From Gorsachius magnificus (lineage: Eukaryota; Chordata; Aves; Pelecaniformes; Ardeidae), in the NCBI GenBank assembly GCA_034008185.1, contig CM067082.1, forward strand, positions 99,133,311 through 99,197,310: a stretch of DNA of 64,000 nt, written 5' to 3'. The notes beneath the pieces are model-generated. The model was not told where the DNA came from, searched no databases, and was given only the letters and a program-made list of their open reading frames with translations. Positions 37,491-50,100 of the stretch are shown here, piece after piece. The translations under genes and the position numbers were made by a program. Within the stretch, counting starts at the first letter, position 1. Each line of letters opens with the position of its first letter.

Positions 37491-40400
37491 AAGACTCCTG
37501 TTTTCGGGTATGTTTTCAGAAGTAACTTATGATTTAATTTACGTGGAACATCTTATTACTGGCTTCCCTCAGACTAAGTGGAAAGGCAATGACATTTTGA
37601 CCTGTAAAATTACCCCCAAACCCTATTGTTGGCAATGATTTTAATTTGTTCTCTGGGTTGTACATGCTGTTTTGCTTGGATGAAAGCCCATGATTAAGAA
37701 AAAAAAAAAAGACATGGACCTGGAGGAATCATGACCCAAAGTCTAAAACTCATAACAGAAGTACAGACTGCTTTTCATGTATCGTTCTCAAAGCACATGA
37801 CAAAGAGAATTCTTTGACCACTGTACCTGCAGATAAAAAGCCCCCACACCAAAAAAGTTTATTAATATGAAGGCTTTCCTCAAACACAGCATTTTGTTGC
37901 AGTTTCCACTACTTAAGCTATTATTAGCAGCAGAACATATATTAGTGCAATTGTATATACCTTTACCTTGTCAGGAAATACATAACTAAAGTCAGCAAAA
38001 GCTATAGTGCACTAACAGCTAGTTAATTACTTGCCATTAATAGATCAATAAATGGCTTCCATCCTGATTTGTTTAAATAAGTTAACTGAACAATTTCTGC
38101 CTGAGGAGGAATCATGTTGTAAAGTGATGTGACCCCCAGGAGGCAAAAAGGTGAAAAAGTTGAGTTGCGCAGTCTTCCCCATTTTCTCTGTTCTCTTTAA
38201 TGCAATTTAAAACAAAAGGACTAGTCTATTCTAAGTGGTTCCTTAAACATCTGAAAAGTGTAAAGGAAAAGTTCTGACCTAGAAAAGCACATGTAGTCAA
38301 GGCCACAAATGCTACCCTGATCCCATGAAGTCTATGGAGGTTTTACCACTGGCTTCAATACCACCAGGATTCCACTTCCTGAGGAATACAAAAATGTTGA
38401 TTTTTTTTTTTTTTTTCATTTCTTCATGTGGATACTATACTCCAATGATTTATATAGAAAGCTCTGTGTTGGAAGAAGCCACACAAGTACTTGGAGCTGT
38501 GGTGTGAGATGGATAGGGTGTTATATCTAGAAATAAGGTAATCCTCCAAAAAAAGAGAGAAAGAAACAGAAAAAAATATGAAAAAATAGTCCCTTAGCTT
38601 AGAAGCCATAGACTGAAGCCAAGAACCACAGCTTAGAAAGAAAATGCATTGGCACTGCTGTACTATGTGCACAAACCATTACAAGTGTTATGCAAACACT
38701 GCAATGTGGGGTTTTTTATTACTGTCTAGGTTAAAATGATCGTGTTTTTTGTTTCATTCTGTCTTACTTAAAGGAAAAAAAAAACCCACCACCTCATAGA
38801 ACATCTCTGGAAACTCACTTTGCAGAACAAAAAAACAGCTTATCAACAGTTTCCAGGAGATTTTATATTTCTATATAAAGGGTGAAAATGTGAAGAACAA
38901 AGTATCTGCAAAATACACCCAAATATTTCTAAGAAGCCTAAAAATGTAAATATCTGGAATTGATTATTCCTTAAAGAAATTTTTAGTAAGTTATTTTTGT
39001 GCAGCTTAATTATTCTTTTAAATCTAGAAGCTAGGCAAACATCTGCAATTACAGTATATGCTTCTTTTATTATAAATATATACTAACAAGTACAAGTTGG
39101 TCCTGAAATAAAAGTCTTATCTACTTAAAGAAGGAGAACCTAACACCGTATTCTGTGTAAAGCATGAGCTTTCTATGCACATTATTTCCAGCTCTGTCCC
39201 TAAGTAAATTCACCTTCTAAATACCTGCCCAAAGATACAGCAATATAGTACTTTTCTGAAGCATATGCAAGCAGGGAGCTTGTATCCATCAGCAGAATCT
39301 AATCACAATACTTCTGGTTATGAACATGATTCAGCATCCTATACATTAAGGCCTAAGAAAGAAGAAATAATTTGCTACTTTGCAGAGTCTCTGTGCTATG
39401 CTAAATTAAACAAAATAATAGCAACAGAGACAAACCATGCATTAGAAATAGTTCAAAAACAGCAGGGAGGAGGGAGAGGGCTAACAAGCATTAAAGTATC
39501 TATTAACTAACAGAATGGTTATGGAAATAGGGAAAAGATGCACATACATGTCAAATGAATCCTTATCTATAGCACTATAAGAAAATAGAGTAGCAGCTTG
39601 AAGTATAACACTGTAAGCATCCAGCCATTGGTTTCATCTGAAAGGCATTTTAATTGCTCTTACCACAATGACCTCATTCCACAATTATGAAAATGTGTTA
39701 TATGTTTCCACTTATAACCCAGTCTTTGTGGAGTACCATTAAAGATTTATTTAACATCAAATGCTATCATACACAATTATAGCATAGATAAAGAACTAGG
39801 AGCATATTAGAAGTGTTTCTAAAACTGAATTATTTCTTTATATGCTGTTTTACTGATTGTGGAACAATTAATACTTTTGTCTTTATCAGTTACAGGTAAG
39901 ACTTGTTGAGGAGGCACATATAGCAAGCAGTACTAGGACTGTTCTCTTCCAGTAAAGCTACACAGCAAAAGAAGAAATTTACAAAGAATCTACTTGTAGG
40001 TAACAGCATATCATATTTCTCACACAACCACATCACTGACCATGCCAATCTCCACAATATGTAAGGCATCTGATTACCCACAAATACTCTGTGAAACTGT
40101 TTCAGAGATATTAGTGGGAAAATTCCAACCCTCATTCAGCCAGTGCCCTTGCTGACTGTAGCATATGAAAACTGACAACCAGAAAAACAGGACAAAGTTC
40201 AGAGGAATTTTTCAATGCCTCTATCGATTATGCTTTCAAAGTTTTGCTGTTTACCAAAAGTCTCCTGCTTTGAGAAGCAACAGATCTGAGAGAAGAACAC
40301 ACAGTTTTGTGGTGCAACACAATTCATTTTAGTAGTAAGCAAACAGGCAATATTTCCTAAGAAAAGAATTTCTTCTGTATTTTCAACTATCTACCTCTTT

Positions 40401-40519
40401 GTGAACTTTAATGAAGGAGAACAAAGAAGTATGTTCACTGAATGGACTGGTCTAACAGCAAAACCTGTTGAATTGTTCAGATAAAGTTTTTAACACTGTA
40501 TTTAACTGATATCCCCGTC
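37491..40519 (-). other. Intron sequence next to the exon, no other gene seen
   Basis: AT-rich. A T16 tract lies at 38401-38416, and an AT-rich motif cluster near 37985-38105 (GTTAATTACTTGCCATTAAT) may be regulatory. No further CNTNAP2 exon was recognised. Confidence 0.5.
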
Positions 40520-40528
40520 TCAGCCTAC
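40520..40528 (-). other. Splice donor of the CNTNAP2 exon
   Basis: The minus strand reads CAG|GTAGGC at the exon end. It is an acceptable but not optimal donor (G at +5 replaced within GTAGGC). The GT sits at 40528-40527, and the exon's last base, the first base of the split Asp codon, is at 40529. Confidence 0.8.
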
Positions 40529-40729
40529 CTGGTGTATTCAGCAGCCGAGACATCTTACAAGAATAGGAGATGAACTGCTCGCAGTATTCAGCACTACTGG
40601 TAATGGCAGAAATCTGGTCCATCGTTGCACTGTAGTTGAGCTGCAGTACAGATAACTTCTCCAGGCTGTTGCCTCCCACAGAAGTTTGCATTTGAAGATC
40701 ATGGTACACAGTTGTCCATACTTTATCCT
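40529..40729 (-). CDS. CNTNAP2: CNTNAP2-like internal coding exon (fibrinogen-like region)
   Basis: This is an internal exon of a contactin-associated protein. That family is single-pass neuronal membrane proteins that cluster potassium channels at juxtaparanodes with contactin-2 and act as cell adhesion molecules. The exon is 201 nt: two bases finish a split Glu codon, then 66 full codons, then one base begins a split codon (G|AT would give Asp). The translation starts [14 protein letters not shown] and ends [13 protein letters not shown]. It contains MDQISAIT and SAEYCEQ, with two cysteines typical of the fibrinogen-like domain between the laminin G domains. On the minus strand a long pyrimidine tract ending in TTTTTTAG precedes it, and CAG|GTAGGC follows it. 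As I remember the family, the wording matches CNTNAP2 more closely than CNTNAP4 or CNTNAP5. An upstream GTG (Val) is not a start. The length is a multiple of three, so skipping would keep the frame. The neighbouring exons are not visible here, which fits the giant introns of this gene. Confidence 0.9.
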
Positions 40730-40757
40730 CTAAAAAAGAAGGGAAAGAGACAAGACA
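40730..40757 (-). other. Splice acceptor and polypyrimidine tract of the CNTNAP2 exon
   Basis: On the minus strand this stretch is almost pure pyrimidine and ends in AG at 40731-40730, directly before the exon. A second AG lies two bases inside the exon (AGAG). Only the first one restores a split Glu codon in phase with the family sequence, so I chose it. Confidence 0.8.
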
Positions 40758-43700
40758 AGAATGGTAAAAGACAGACAGTGGACCTGAATTAAAATAAATC
40801 TAGGCCTTTGACAAAAGATAAAAATGTTCTGCAAGATATTTTTGAGGGGTTAATGGGAAACAGGGCTTTGCACATGAAAAGTCATTATGTGAGAACACAG
40901 TTCCAACAACTATGAACTGATGAAAGGAAGAAACACCAGTTGCCTTTGTCATTTTGATAACCAACATACTGTGTGAGAAGACTTCCTTGAACAACTGATA
41001 CTAATAGTGACATATGGAACTAATAAGGTTTACCTTTGATCATAAATTGATTAGAAGGACACAACGCTGATGCACTAAAGATTCAAGGTTTCTATGTGAG
41101 GAAAATTCACTTTGCCTGGTAAGTTGCTGTGGGTTGGAGAACAACACTGCTTTTCAGTACTGTAACAACAGGGATGCACCAGATTCTTATGTGATTACAT
41201 TATTTGGTGATTAGTACTGAAAACACTGTAGTCTGTCAAGCTTTCCACATTTTTACCCAAGCTGTGTTCCTACGGTAAACCAAAATTACTGCTTACTGAG
41301 ACCTGAATATTTTACAATAGCAGCACCATATGACCTCATTGATTGTGATTATCTTACAGATATCAACATTAAGAAATAATAGAAGTAGGAGACAATGAAA
41401 ATACAAAAGCTTCTGTTTAGTTGTGAAAAGACAAAAATAATCGGGAAGGACAACCGCATTTTGGTGATAAGAAATATAGCAGCATTGGCTGATCTCAACA
41501 CTTCCCACAGCCTCGTAAACACACAAAAAGTGTGTAATATCCTGCCTTTAAACTACCGAAAAGGAAGTCACTAGAAGTGTTAACTCTGTGCCATTTGTCA
41601 GGATTTACCAGAGGAGATTTAAGATGAGATGTAATAATGAAACAAGACTCTCCGCACTCCTCTTGTTGGAAGATTTGTTGAAGTTGGAAGGTAGTTTAAA
41701 AGGAAATAAAGAAAAGGCACAGAAATTTTCCTGTTATAGACCAAGCATTACTGTTTCTTAGAGGGACATTCCACAGAACCAAAATGAAAAAAATATTATC
41801 TGAGAAAGGCACAGGCTTTCAGAATTAAAACAGTGAAGATTAAGTCCATATTAGTGATACTGTCTTCCTGTAAGAATACTATATTATCATTTAGATGCAA
41901 AGAACCTTTAAATTCAAGTTGACTAGCTACCATTGTAAAAAAACACTATCTCAGCTGATACTTAGTACTCATAATGTCCATCTCATATAGCCAAGGACTG
42001 AAATAGGTTAATCTTCCTCTGTGTTACTAAGAAAGACTGACAGTAAATAAACCACAGAAAATTCTATTTTTTCTACAGATTATCCTTTAGTATATTACCA
42101 CAAAGCTTCCTGGAAGTGCAGATTGTGTCACTAATATTTCTCATGTAAATTTCTTTCACATTTTAAGTTGGTTTTCTGTTTTTCTTTTGAATTTTCTTTC
42201 TGATGTTTTGTATACTCCTACTACTTAGGACCAAGTCAAAGAAAAGTGTCTTGGACTTGGAATAGGAAAGGCAGAACTTTAAAAAAATCTGTTAGAATCT
42301 ATTCTGATGGATTGAACTGGCTTGCACAAAAGCCCTGTTCCTCAGATGAACCAGACAGGCCTTTGCCCCAGACAATTCAGCTGTTCCTGCAGAGCAACAC
42401 CGCTGACCACAGTCATCCTTCCAGAGATGCAGAGATGAAAACATGCCATGCTGTTAACTTTGCTGTATTTATCATAAAAACAGATTCTCCTGTGAGATCA
42501 TCTGGCAGTTTCAGAGAATACTAATTCACCTTCCAGATGTGCCTTACAGCAATAAAAATCGTAAAATGTAGTACGTAACAGTATGTTTTCAATTCATCTA
42601 TGTAAATCTCATACCTGTTAATGCAAATCTCTGAGTCATTCCAAAACTTGTGGTCCAATACATTGCTTCAATATTTTAAATACATGAAAATACTTTGATA
42701 AACTGAGGCATACACAAAAGTACTGAAGTACTACTTCACCAAGTTCACAGAAATGTGCTTACATACACTGATGGGTTTTGGGTGCGACCCAGAGTAAAGT
42801 TATCTTCCCTTGTTATGATTTTTCTTATCTCCAGGACTCTGTACTCCACCTTATTTTCCAGTCTTAATTTTCTCTGCATAGTGTCAGGCTATTTTGGATT
42901 ACATGGAGTCATGTGGACCCATGTGTTTGTAACTGATATGGTGCAAGTCTTTCTAATCAAATGTTCAGAGATAAGGTAAGCAAAGCAGACGGATCCTCCA
43001 CAGGGAGTATGCATCACTAGCCAAATGAGATGAAATTCAGAAGGTGATGCAAGATGGTTATTATTTGAATATTCATATCCTTAGTCCAAAGGTCTATATC
43101 AAACACAATACTATTCTTGCACCAAGAAACAAAAATTAAAAAGGCAGGGGAAAGGAAGAAGAGGAATTTTTATTTCTGTATTGCTTTAAGCCCACTCCCC
43201 AGTACCAAGGAAAAATTTATAATTGTCACCTGTCAACTTATATAAAGCATACAGCACAGTTTTGCTGGGAGCCTGGGATGGAAGTTTACTGCAGATTTTT
43301 TTTCAAGAAAGGACTGAGATAGTTTATATGTTCACTGACAGCAATGTCTCACTTTTGGCAGAAAACACTGTACATCTAAGAGCTCTAATATGTCAGTAAG
43401 GCATGTACTAGGCCAGTTAGAGATTCATCTTGGATTTCTGAGCAGTAAAGACTCCCAGACTACCCATTAGAAAGCCATAGGAATATCATTAGCAATAGGA
43501 CCTGCGTTAGGCATTATGTCTGTGAAGAGCATTCCTTTTGGATACTGCTTTCTAGTCGATGTAGCCCTGACACTTTCCCTCCAAGTGAGGGAGTTTCAGG
43601 ATTTACTGTGGCACACTGTATGAAAGAAGATAGAAATGTACTTGTAGATGGATCTAGGTTGCCTTTATGCGAGTCAAATGTATCCTTTGAACCACTTCAG

Positions 43701-43990
43701 GATCTTTCTGTCAAAGTACAAGTACCACTAATATCTAGAAGTTTTTTGCACCTTGTAATGTATCTATTTATAAATATACATATATGTGCATAAAGTCAAT
43801 AACCATTTCTAGAAAAGCATCTCAATCTCTTCCTGCTCTCTAGAACATGATGGGAGATTGATTAGGGTATACCTGGCCAGTTACTGGAAGGAAATCTAGC
43901 TCCCATTTCACCTACAACTACTTTGTTGAAAGACCGGCTCAAATGACTGAAGAACACCTGATCATAGCAAGGACAAATTTACTGGCTTAC
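40758..43990 (-). other. Intron sequence upstream of the exon, no gene seen
   Basis: AT-rich sequence with only chance open frames, for example 42246-42524 on the plus strand, which has no recognisable domain. No mobile element was recognised. Confidence 0.5.
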
Positions 43991-44144
43991 CAGTGCACAA
44001 GGCACTCCCACTGGCAAGCCTGAAATCAGTTATGTCAGACTCACTGCGCATATAGGATAGAAGCATGGGACACATCGAGGCTGACAATTCCTTGACATTT
44101 AGCAAGCTGTCTTGTCTGAAATCTGGAAGCTGAAAGACCTGTCC
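43991..44144 (-). other. Possible cryptic or alternative exon on the gene strand
   Basis: On the minus strand a CT-rich tract ending in CCTAACCTGCAG precedes a 154-nt segment that ends at CTG|GTAAGC, a strong donor. One frame is open throughout and extends upstream to 44399 (145 codons in all). The peptide (for example LPDFRQDSLLNVKELSAS) matches nothing I recognise, and it is not a CNTNAP2 domain. At 154 nt it would shift the frame if spliced in. It could be an alternative or poison exon, a noncoding transcript exon, or chance. Confidence 0.2.
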
Positions 44145-47100
44145 CTGCAGGTTAGGCACAGAGAGAGCGTGGAGGAAAAGTTGTGGCTGGTGTGCAGGGA
44201 GGAAGCTCCTTGTCTGGGCTGGGGATTTTACTCTCTTGACACATTTTTCTGATTTAACTAAAAAGCCCTGCCATGAGGCACGGACTGAGACAGTCTGGGA
44301 TGACAGGATCTTTCCTCGGCAGGAAAAACACAATGACAGTGTAACATGGACACATCCAAAATCCCATCTCCCCTCCCCACCAAGAGCAGACACGTGCATC
44401 TCATACAGTTATACTGCTGGGTTTGGCCTTAAGCTCTCTGGAAAGGCTTAAAGGAGAAAGTTGCCAGGCAAAAATCTCAACCTTCTATATTGTGTGCTGA
44501 TTACAAACTGCTATTTCCCTTTTAGTCTCAGTATTTGTTAATGTGATAATACTTCCCAAGGAAATCAGCTAGACATTTATAGCTTGAAAATAATGCCAGC
44601 TTCTGCACTGATGGTTGCAGTTTCTCAGAAACTGCCTGTTAGTTGAGACCATTCTTCAGAAAGATTGAATCAGTAACCTGTTTGTGGCCAACTTCCCTTA
44701 CAGAAAAGGTAACACAGATTATTCATACAATCTCAAATTGTATGTCATCATCACCTGTATCATCACCATTTATGGAATTATGCCCATATAGCTGAGAAAG
44801 GAAGTGGTAGTCATAGTTAATATATCAAAATCTGCAAAAAAACCCCTACCCCGCATTTTCTGTCAATAGTAGACAGAAATCTCATTTAAAGTACATGGAA
44901 GTAAAAAATCTGTCCTAGTTAACTGTAATTTGATATATACACCTGGCAGCTATGGTCACCACAATATTGGTATGAGTATTCCCTTAATACACTTGAAATT
45001 ATTTTAAGAAAGCATAACATATGGCTATTTCTAACCACAAGTGTTTAGAGAAAATTTGTTTGTCAGGACTGTGTATATGACTTCTGTACAGCCAAATACA
45101 CCTATATAGGGCAGACACCACTTAACAACTATAATGTGGTTAAGTAGCATCATCTATAAAATATTCTAAGTGTTTATGACCTCTGTTATTAAAATTAAAA
45201 GCTGTATCAAAATGAATTCATGTTGAGAGTAGTTATCAATAATTTAAGCATAATTACAGTATTCTTATAATATTTCTTTATCACAGACATACTAACAGGA
45301 AGTTAAAAGCTAATATTTAAAGGAAATCTAAGTATGTTTTAAAATTCAAAAATGCAATAATATGACGGAAAAGGGGCTAAGAGAAATTTAAAGTAAAGGA
45401 GAGAAAAAGAGGGGTTTTTTTCAATGTCACATGGAACAGTTGCCATTTTCTGGGCGCTCTGATAATGTACTTTTGGAACTTAGCCTTCTGTGTAGTGTTT
45501 TCTTTGAGGCTGGTCAAAATACCCTAGTCCAATGAATAATCCAGTCAGCCAGAGTAAGTGCTGGGCTTCACCTTAAATTTGAAACTCAGGTAGAGCCACA
45601 GAATTTTGGAAAAGACATGGCAGTCAAGTGAAAAAGTAGAGAGTAGAAATCTTCATGTTTATGTACAATTTGTACTTATGGTCAATGTCACATCATTAGC
45701 TCATAAAACCCAAGAGAATTCTCAGTTATGATGTAGTTTAGGGACTTAGACTGGACAACAATAGTTTCTTTTGATACAGCAATAACATTGAGAAGACAGG
45801 AATTATCTGATCTGCTGACTAGACTGAAGAATATACAACCATAATTAGGTAAAGCATCATTGATAATTGGATTAACTGCATTCCATTTTTGCCCAAAGAT
45901 AATCCTATGCGCAGATTCAAATTAATTTCAGGTATATTAAAAGTTGGAGCAGTCTGCATTATTCCATTATTAATTTATTCTAAGAAATACTGATTTTTTA
46001 AAAACCCAAACATTTCTCAGCCCCACTGTAAGAAAATTATTTATTCATGAAGTCTCAGGAAAAGAAATTCTGTCATTGAGATGAATGCTATAAATTTTGG
46101 ATGGATCCACTATACTTTCCTTATAAACAATGTTGTTGAAACCCAGTTTTAAGTGGAGAACAGAATTCAAAGTAGATTTGCAATAATCTGTTGCTGTAAG
46201 TAATGTGAATCAGAAATGTAATATATGCATTGAAAACGTAGCACCTGTCCCATTCTGTCCTCTCTCTGTACTCTTACTGTCCATATTTTAAAATAAAGTG
46301 ACTTTTGCCTTCAGCAGAAGAGGTTGGATACTTCCCATAGGCATGGAAGCATAAGAACTCCTAACTGCATTCATTAGGCTGATACTAGCTTTCCCATTGG
46401 AGGACAGAGTATCAAGACCAGCTAATTGCTAACACATCAGGAAGATAAGGCTCTCCTAGGTGACAGCTTCTTCATTCAAATGCATTTATTCTTAGCTCTT
46501 TCTTAATGTTACATAGAGTGTTCTAGTTGTACAGGGAAATAGATATGAAAAAGTGGTTCTTGAACTATTTTGATTTTATCAGTGAAGGAGGAGCCTAATT
46601 TTCTTTGAATAGAATGCAGAAAACCAGTAACCATAGATTCTTAATAGAATTCATAATGGTTTTCACTAAGAACAATCTAATTAGATCCAAACTGCTAAAA
46701 TGTTTGATACAGCCATAGAGAAAATAGGCTCCCTGTAATTTAGTCTATACATTACTCTATGGTAAAGCACTTCCTCTCCTCCAGATAGATATTATAGCAA
46801 GACTAAGTTCATTAATTTAAGAATTACTTTTTTTAAAAAAAAAAAGGTAAATGACCACCTGTTTCCTCAAAAGGAAATAAAAGTGACATAATTTACTTTG
46901 CTGACAACATTGCTTTGCAATGACTTATTTATGGTCCTGCCCACTCACTAGTTCCTTTTCACTAATACAAAGTGAAATTAATTTTAAAATTTCCTTGATC
47001 ATCGGCTATTCAAACAATTGACTCAAATATCAACATAAGTGATTTTTCCCACTCTATATTCAACATATTTTGTGAAAGGTGGTGATTGTATTTAACACTA

Positions 47101-50100
47101 CTCTACATCACTGACTACTTTCCAAATACTCAGTTTCCCCTGTTATTGAACTTTCCTCACTCATTTGCTTGGTGCTCACTCAAGCAAGAAAACTTGCTTC
47201 TTACAAGCAGATCAAGTAATCTTTGGTAATGATAAATAACTGGAAATAAGTATGGAAAATAAACTTCAGAAAACATAATGCATGTATTCCACAGGTATGA
47301 ACATGTTTTTTTCCTTTTACTTTAATCTGCAGTTACAGTTATCACTATTAGAGCTGTACTTTTTTTGTATTAATAGGCTTATGTTCTTAAGATATTATTT
47401 TAGTAGACATTTCAAGAAACCAGAAAACAGTTTAATCTCTCTCTCTCTCTCTCTCTCTGATGAAATAAGTCAGTGGCTTTTTTGATGGACACACTTTCAT
47501 GACCTAAAATTTGACTGACAGCCTTGATAAATGTCATCTGGTGTGATTACTTTCATCATACTCAACCACACCTTGGTTCCTGGTTGAAGCCTCAGAGCAG
47601 ATGGGTTTGAGAAAACCTGAGCATATCAAATAATTCATATTCCTTTGATCACTATCATTATTTACAAGTCCAAAAGGAAAGACTGCAAGTCTACACCAGT
47701 ATTCATGGTGTGCTCTGTCCATCAGCCATAGGCAAAATGGATGTGCTAGAAACCTCAGTTCTCAAGCTTATGACATTTCTTCTAGATGGCTATCTTCTTG
47801 ATCACTAACACAATAGTGGCTAATTACTTTTTACCCAAAATGTTGCTGGTTGACAATAGTTCTGTCCCAAGTCTCTTCCTGTTTGGCACACATACTTGGC
47901 ATAAACTTGTAGAAAGATGAGCGAGGATAAGTGGTCTGTGCTGATGACCAGTACTGCACTGCTGATACCTCTCATCTCTGTCTTTAAACCAGCAGTGCAA
48001 ATTTAGCGTTCAGATAGCAGGGAAGGATGGGATAGTTAGCTGAAAGCTCGGTGAACATAAATGTAAGGCAATACCTATGACAAAGACAGGAGGAAGCAAT
48101 TTCAAGATGTAATAAAAATTATATCCATCTCCATCTGCTGCTGGGTGCTCTGCATTTGTTGTTAAGAATTGATGCCTGTGGGCCCTATTGGATTTCTAAC
48201 TACTATTTGACAACTGTATTGAATCAACATTTAGGAATGCATTTCCTTTACACATGTCAGCCTGGAGAGAGCTCTTTACTAGACATCATGACTTTTATCA
48301 TCATCAGTGCATTTGTCACTTCAAATTAGATTACTGCAATGTGTTCTACAATATGCTACACTACAAATCACTCAAGAAACTATACAAGACAGCTGATTTA
48401 AAAGTGGACTGCTTTCTAGGGAGGATAAAAATTATAATTGTAATAATCTCATATTATGAGATCGACAATTTTATTTTCTGGTAAGGACATAGTTGATATT
48501 TCAATTTCTGTTGAATTGTGTGGGATGGTACCACATCAATCATTAGCAATGTGATTAAATTAGGCGTTTGTGTGCTGAAGACACAAGATCTGATGTATAC
48601 AATTGATGTGGAAAAAAATTACTGTAGACAGTACCCTCTTCTCCCTTCTTCCTGATTTTTTTTTTTAATCTCTCTATGTGTATATATATAAAAGTTTAAA
48701 ACTATATATATCAACTTGAAATTAATTCTGCTGTGGACTTCAAAGGAGCTACAGTTGGTTTATAAAAATAAAAAATGTAGGTTTGATTGAAGTTAATGAG
48801 TGTTTTGACAATTTCACCTGAGATTTGTGAATGTCAATTTTGCAGTAAAGTTACTCTGGTTTCATGGTAGTAATGTAGAGAATAGGGTTTAGATCAGAAA
48901 AATCCAATATCCAGAAGAAAAAAAAAGAGTAAATGAAGAGTGTTATGGACTGAATTGTATTGAAATCAAGTCAGTGAATTTCTTAATCTGTTTAGTTGGG
49001 GGATAGGATCAATGCCAAAACATAATTCAACCATTCCTGCAGAAATTTTCTCCTTCTACTGTTCCTTTCATTGTTTCTTCATCAAGATAATAATGAATCT
49101 TCAAATTTAATTACCAACTACTGATTGGATATTTTCCTTTTTACTTATAGACATTGTCTTCTGAGACAATGAAACTGTACACTTCCCTTTGTATTTATGT
49201 AGTCTCCTTCATAACAACTTAGCAAGAAGAAAACACTACTTACTTTGTGAACTGACTGTGATATTGAATGACATAAGTTTGTAATATTTTAAATCAATAT
49301 ATAATAGATAAAGGTGCTGTACAAGATACTGACCAAAATAAAGCTTTCAGGGAACCAACTGTTATCAGAGAAGTGATAATGGAATGGCTGTTCCCACAAA
49401 ACTTGTTAGAAACCTGAAGGGACACTACTGAAGTGGTAAGCAGAGGACAACTTCTCTGGATTACTAGAGATGATTTCAAACCATTCAACACAGTTGCATG
49501 TAAAAAGCTAATGCCAAGAGTATCTTGAGAAAAAGAATACAGATCATTCATGCCTTCAAAGAAAAAAGACTGCAGCAACACAAAACATTGTTATGCTGAA
49601 AAACAGTGCCTGGGGGATAAAGCTTGAATCAGATTTGGGCCTTAATGTAGAAAACAACCTCATATGAGTGTTAATAGAAACATGAGTTTAAAAATTATCA
49701 TATATTGAAAGGAACAATAAATAATGATACACAGTACAGCCATATGAAGGAGGACTCAGATCATTTAAGCGCCTGGTCTAACAGATGGCAATTGCAGTTC
49801 AGTTTAGATTAAGGAACATTAAAGTCAAGAACAAAGGACATAAAAGAATTAACAGTATGGTTGTTTTCAGCACAGTGAGCAGAATATGGGCCTCATATAT
49901 AACCTGGTATTATACAACTGGAAAGATCAAATGCATGCATCTCCCTTAAAGTGTCTTTCAGTTCATTTCAGCATATCACAGGAGCAATGATATTATAAGT
50001 TTAAATCTTTTGATGAAAAAATTAATAGTACTATAAGGGTGAGGAATAAAGAACATGCTAGGCCAACAAGAAACTTTCAACCTCCAGAAATTCTTGAATG

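Noticed and set aside
42246..42524. 92-codon plus-strand frame
   Set aside because: No recognised domain and no strong splice sites; antisense to the host gene.
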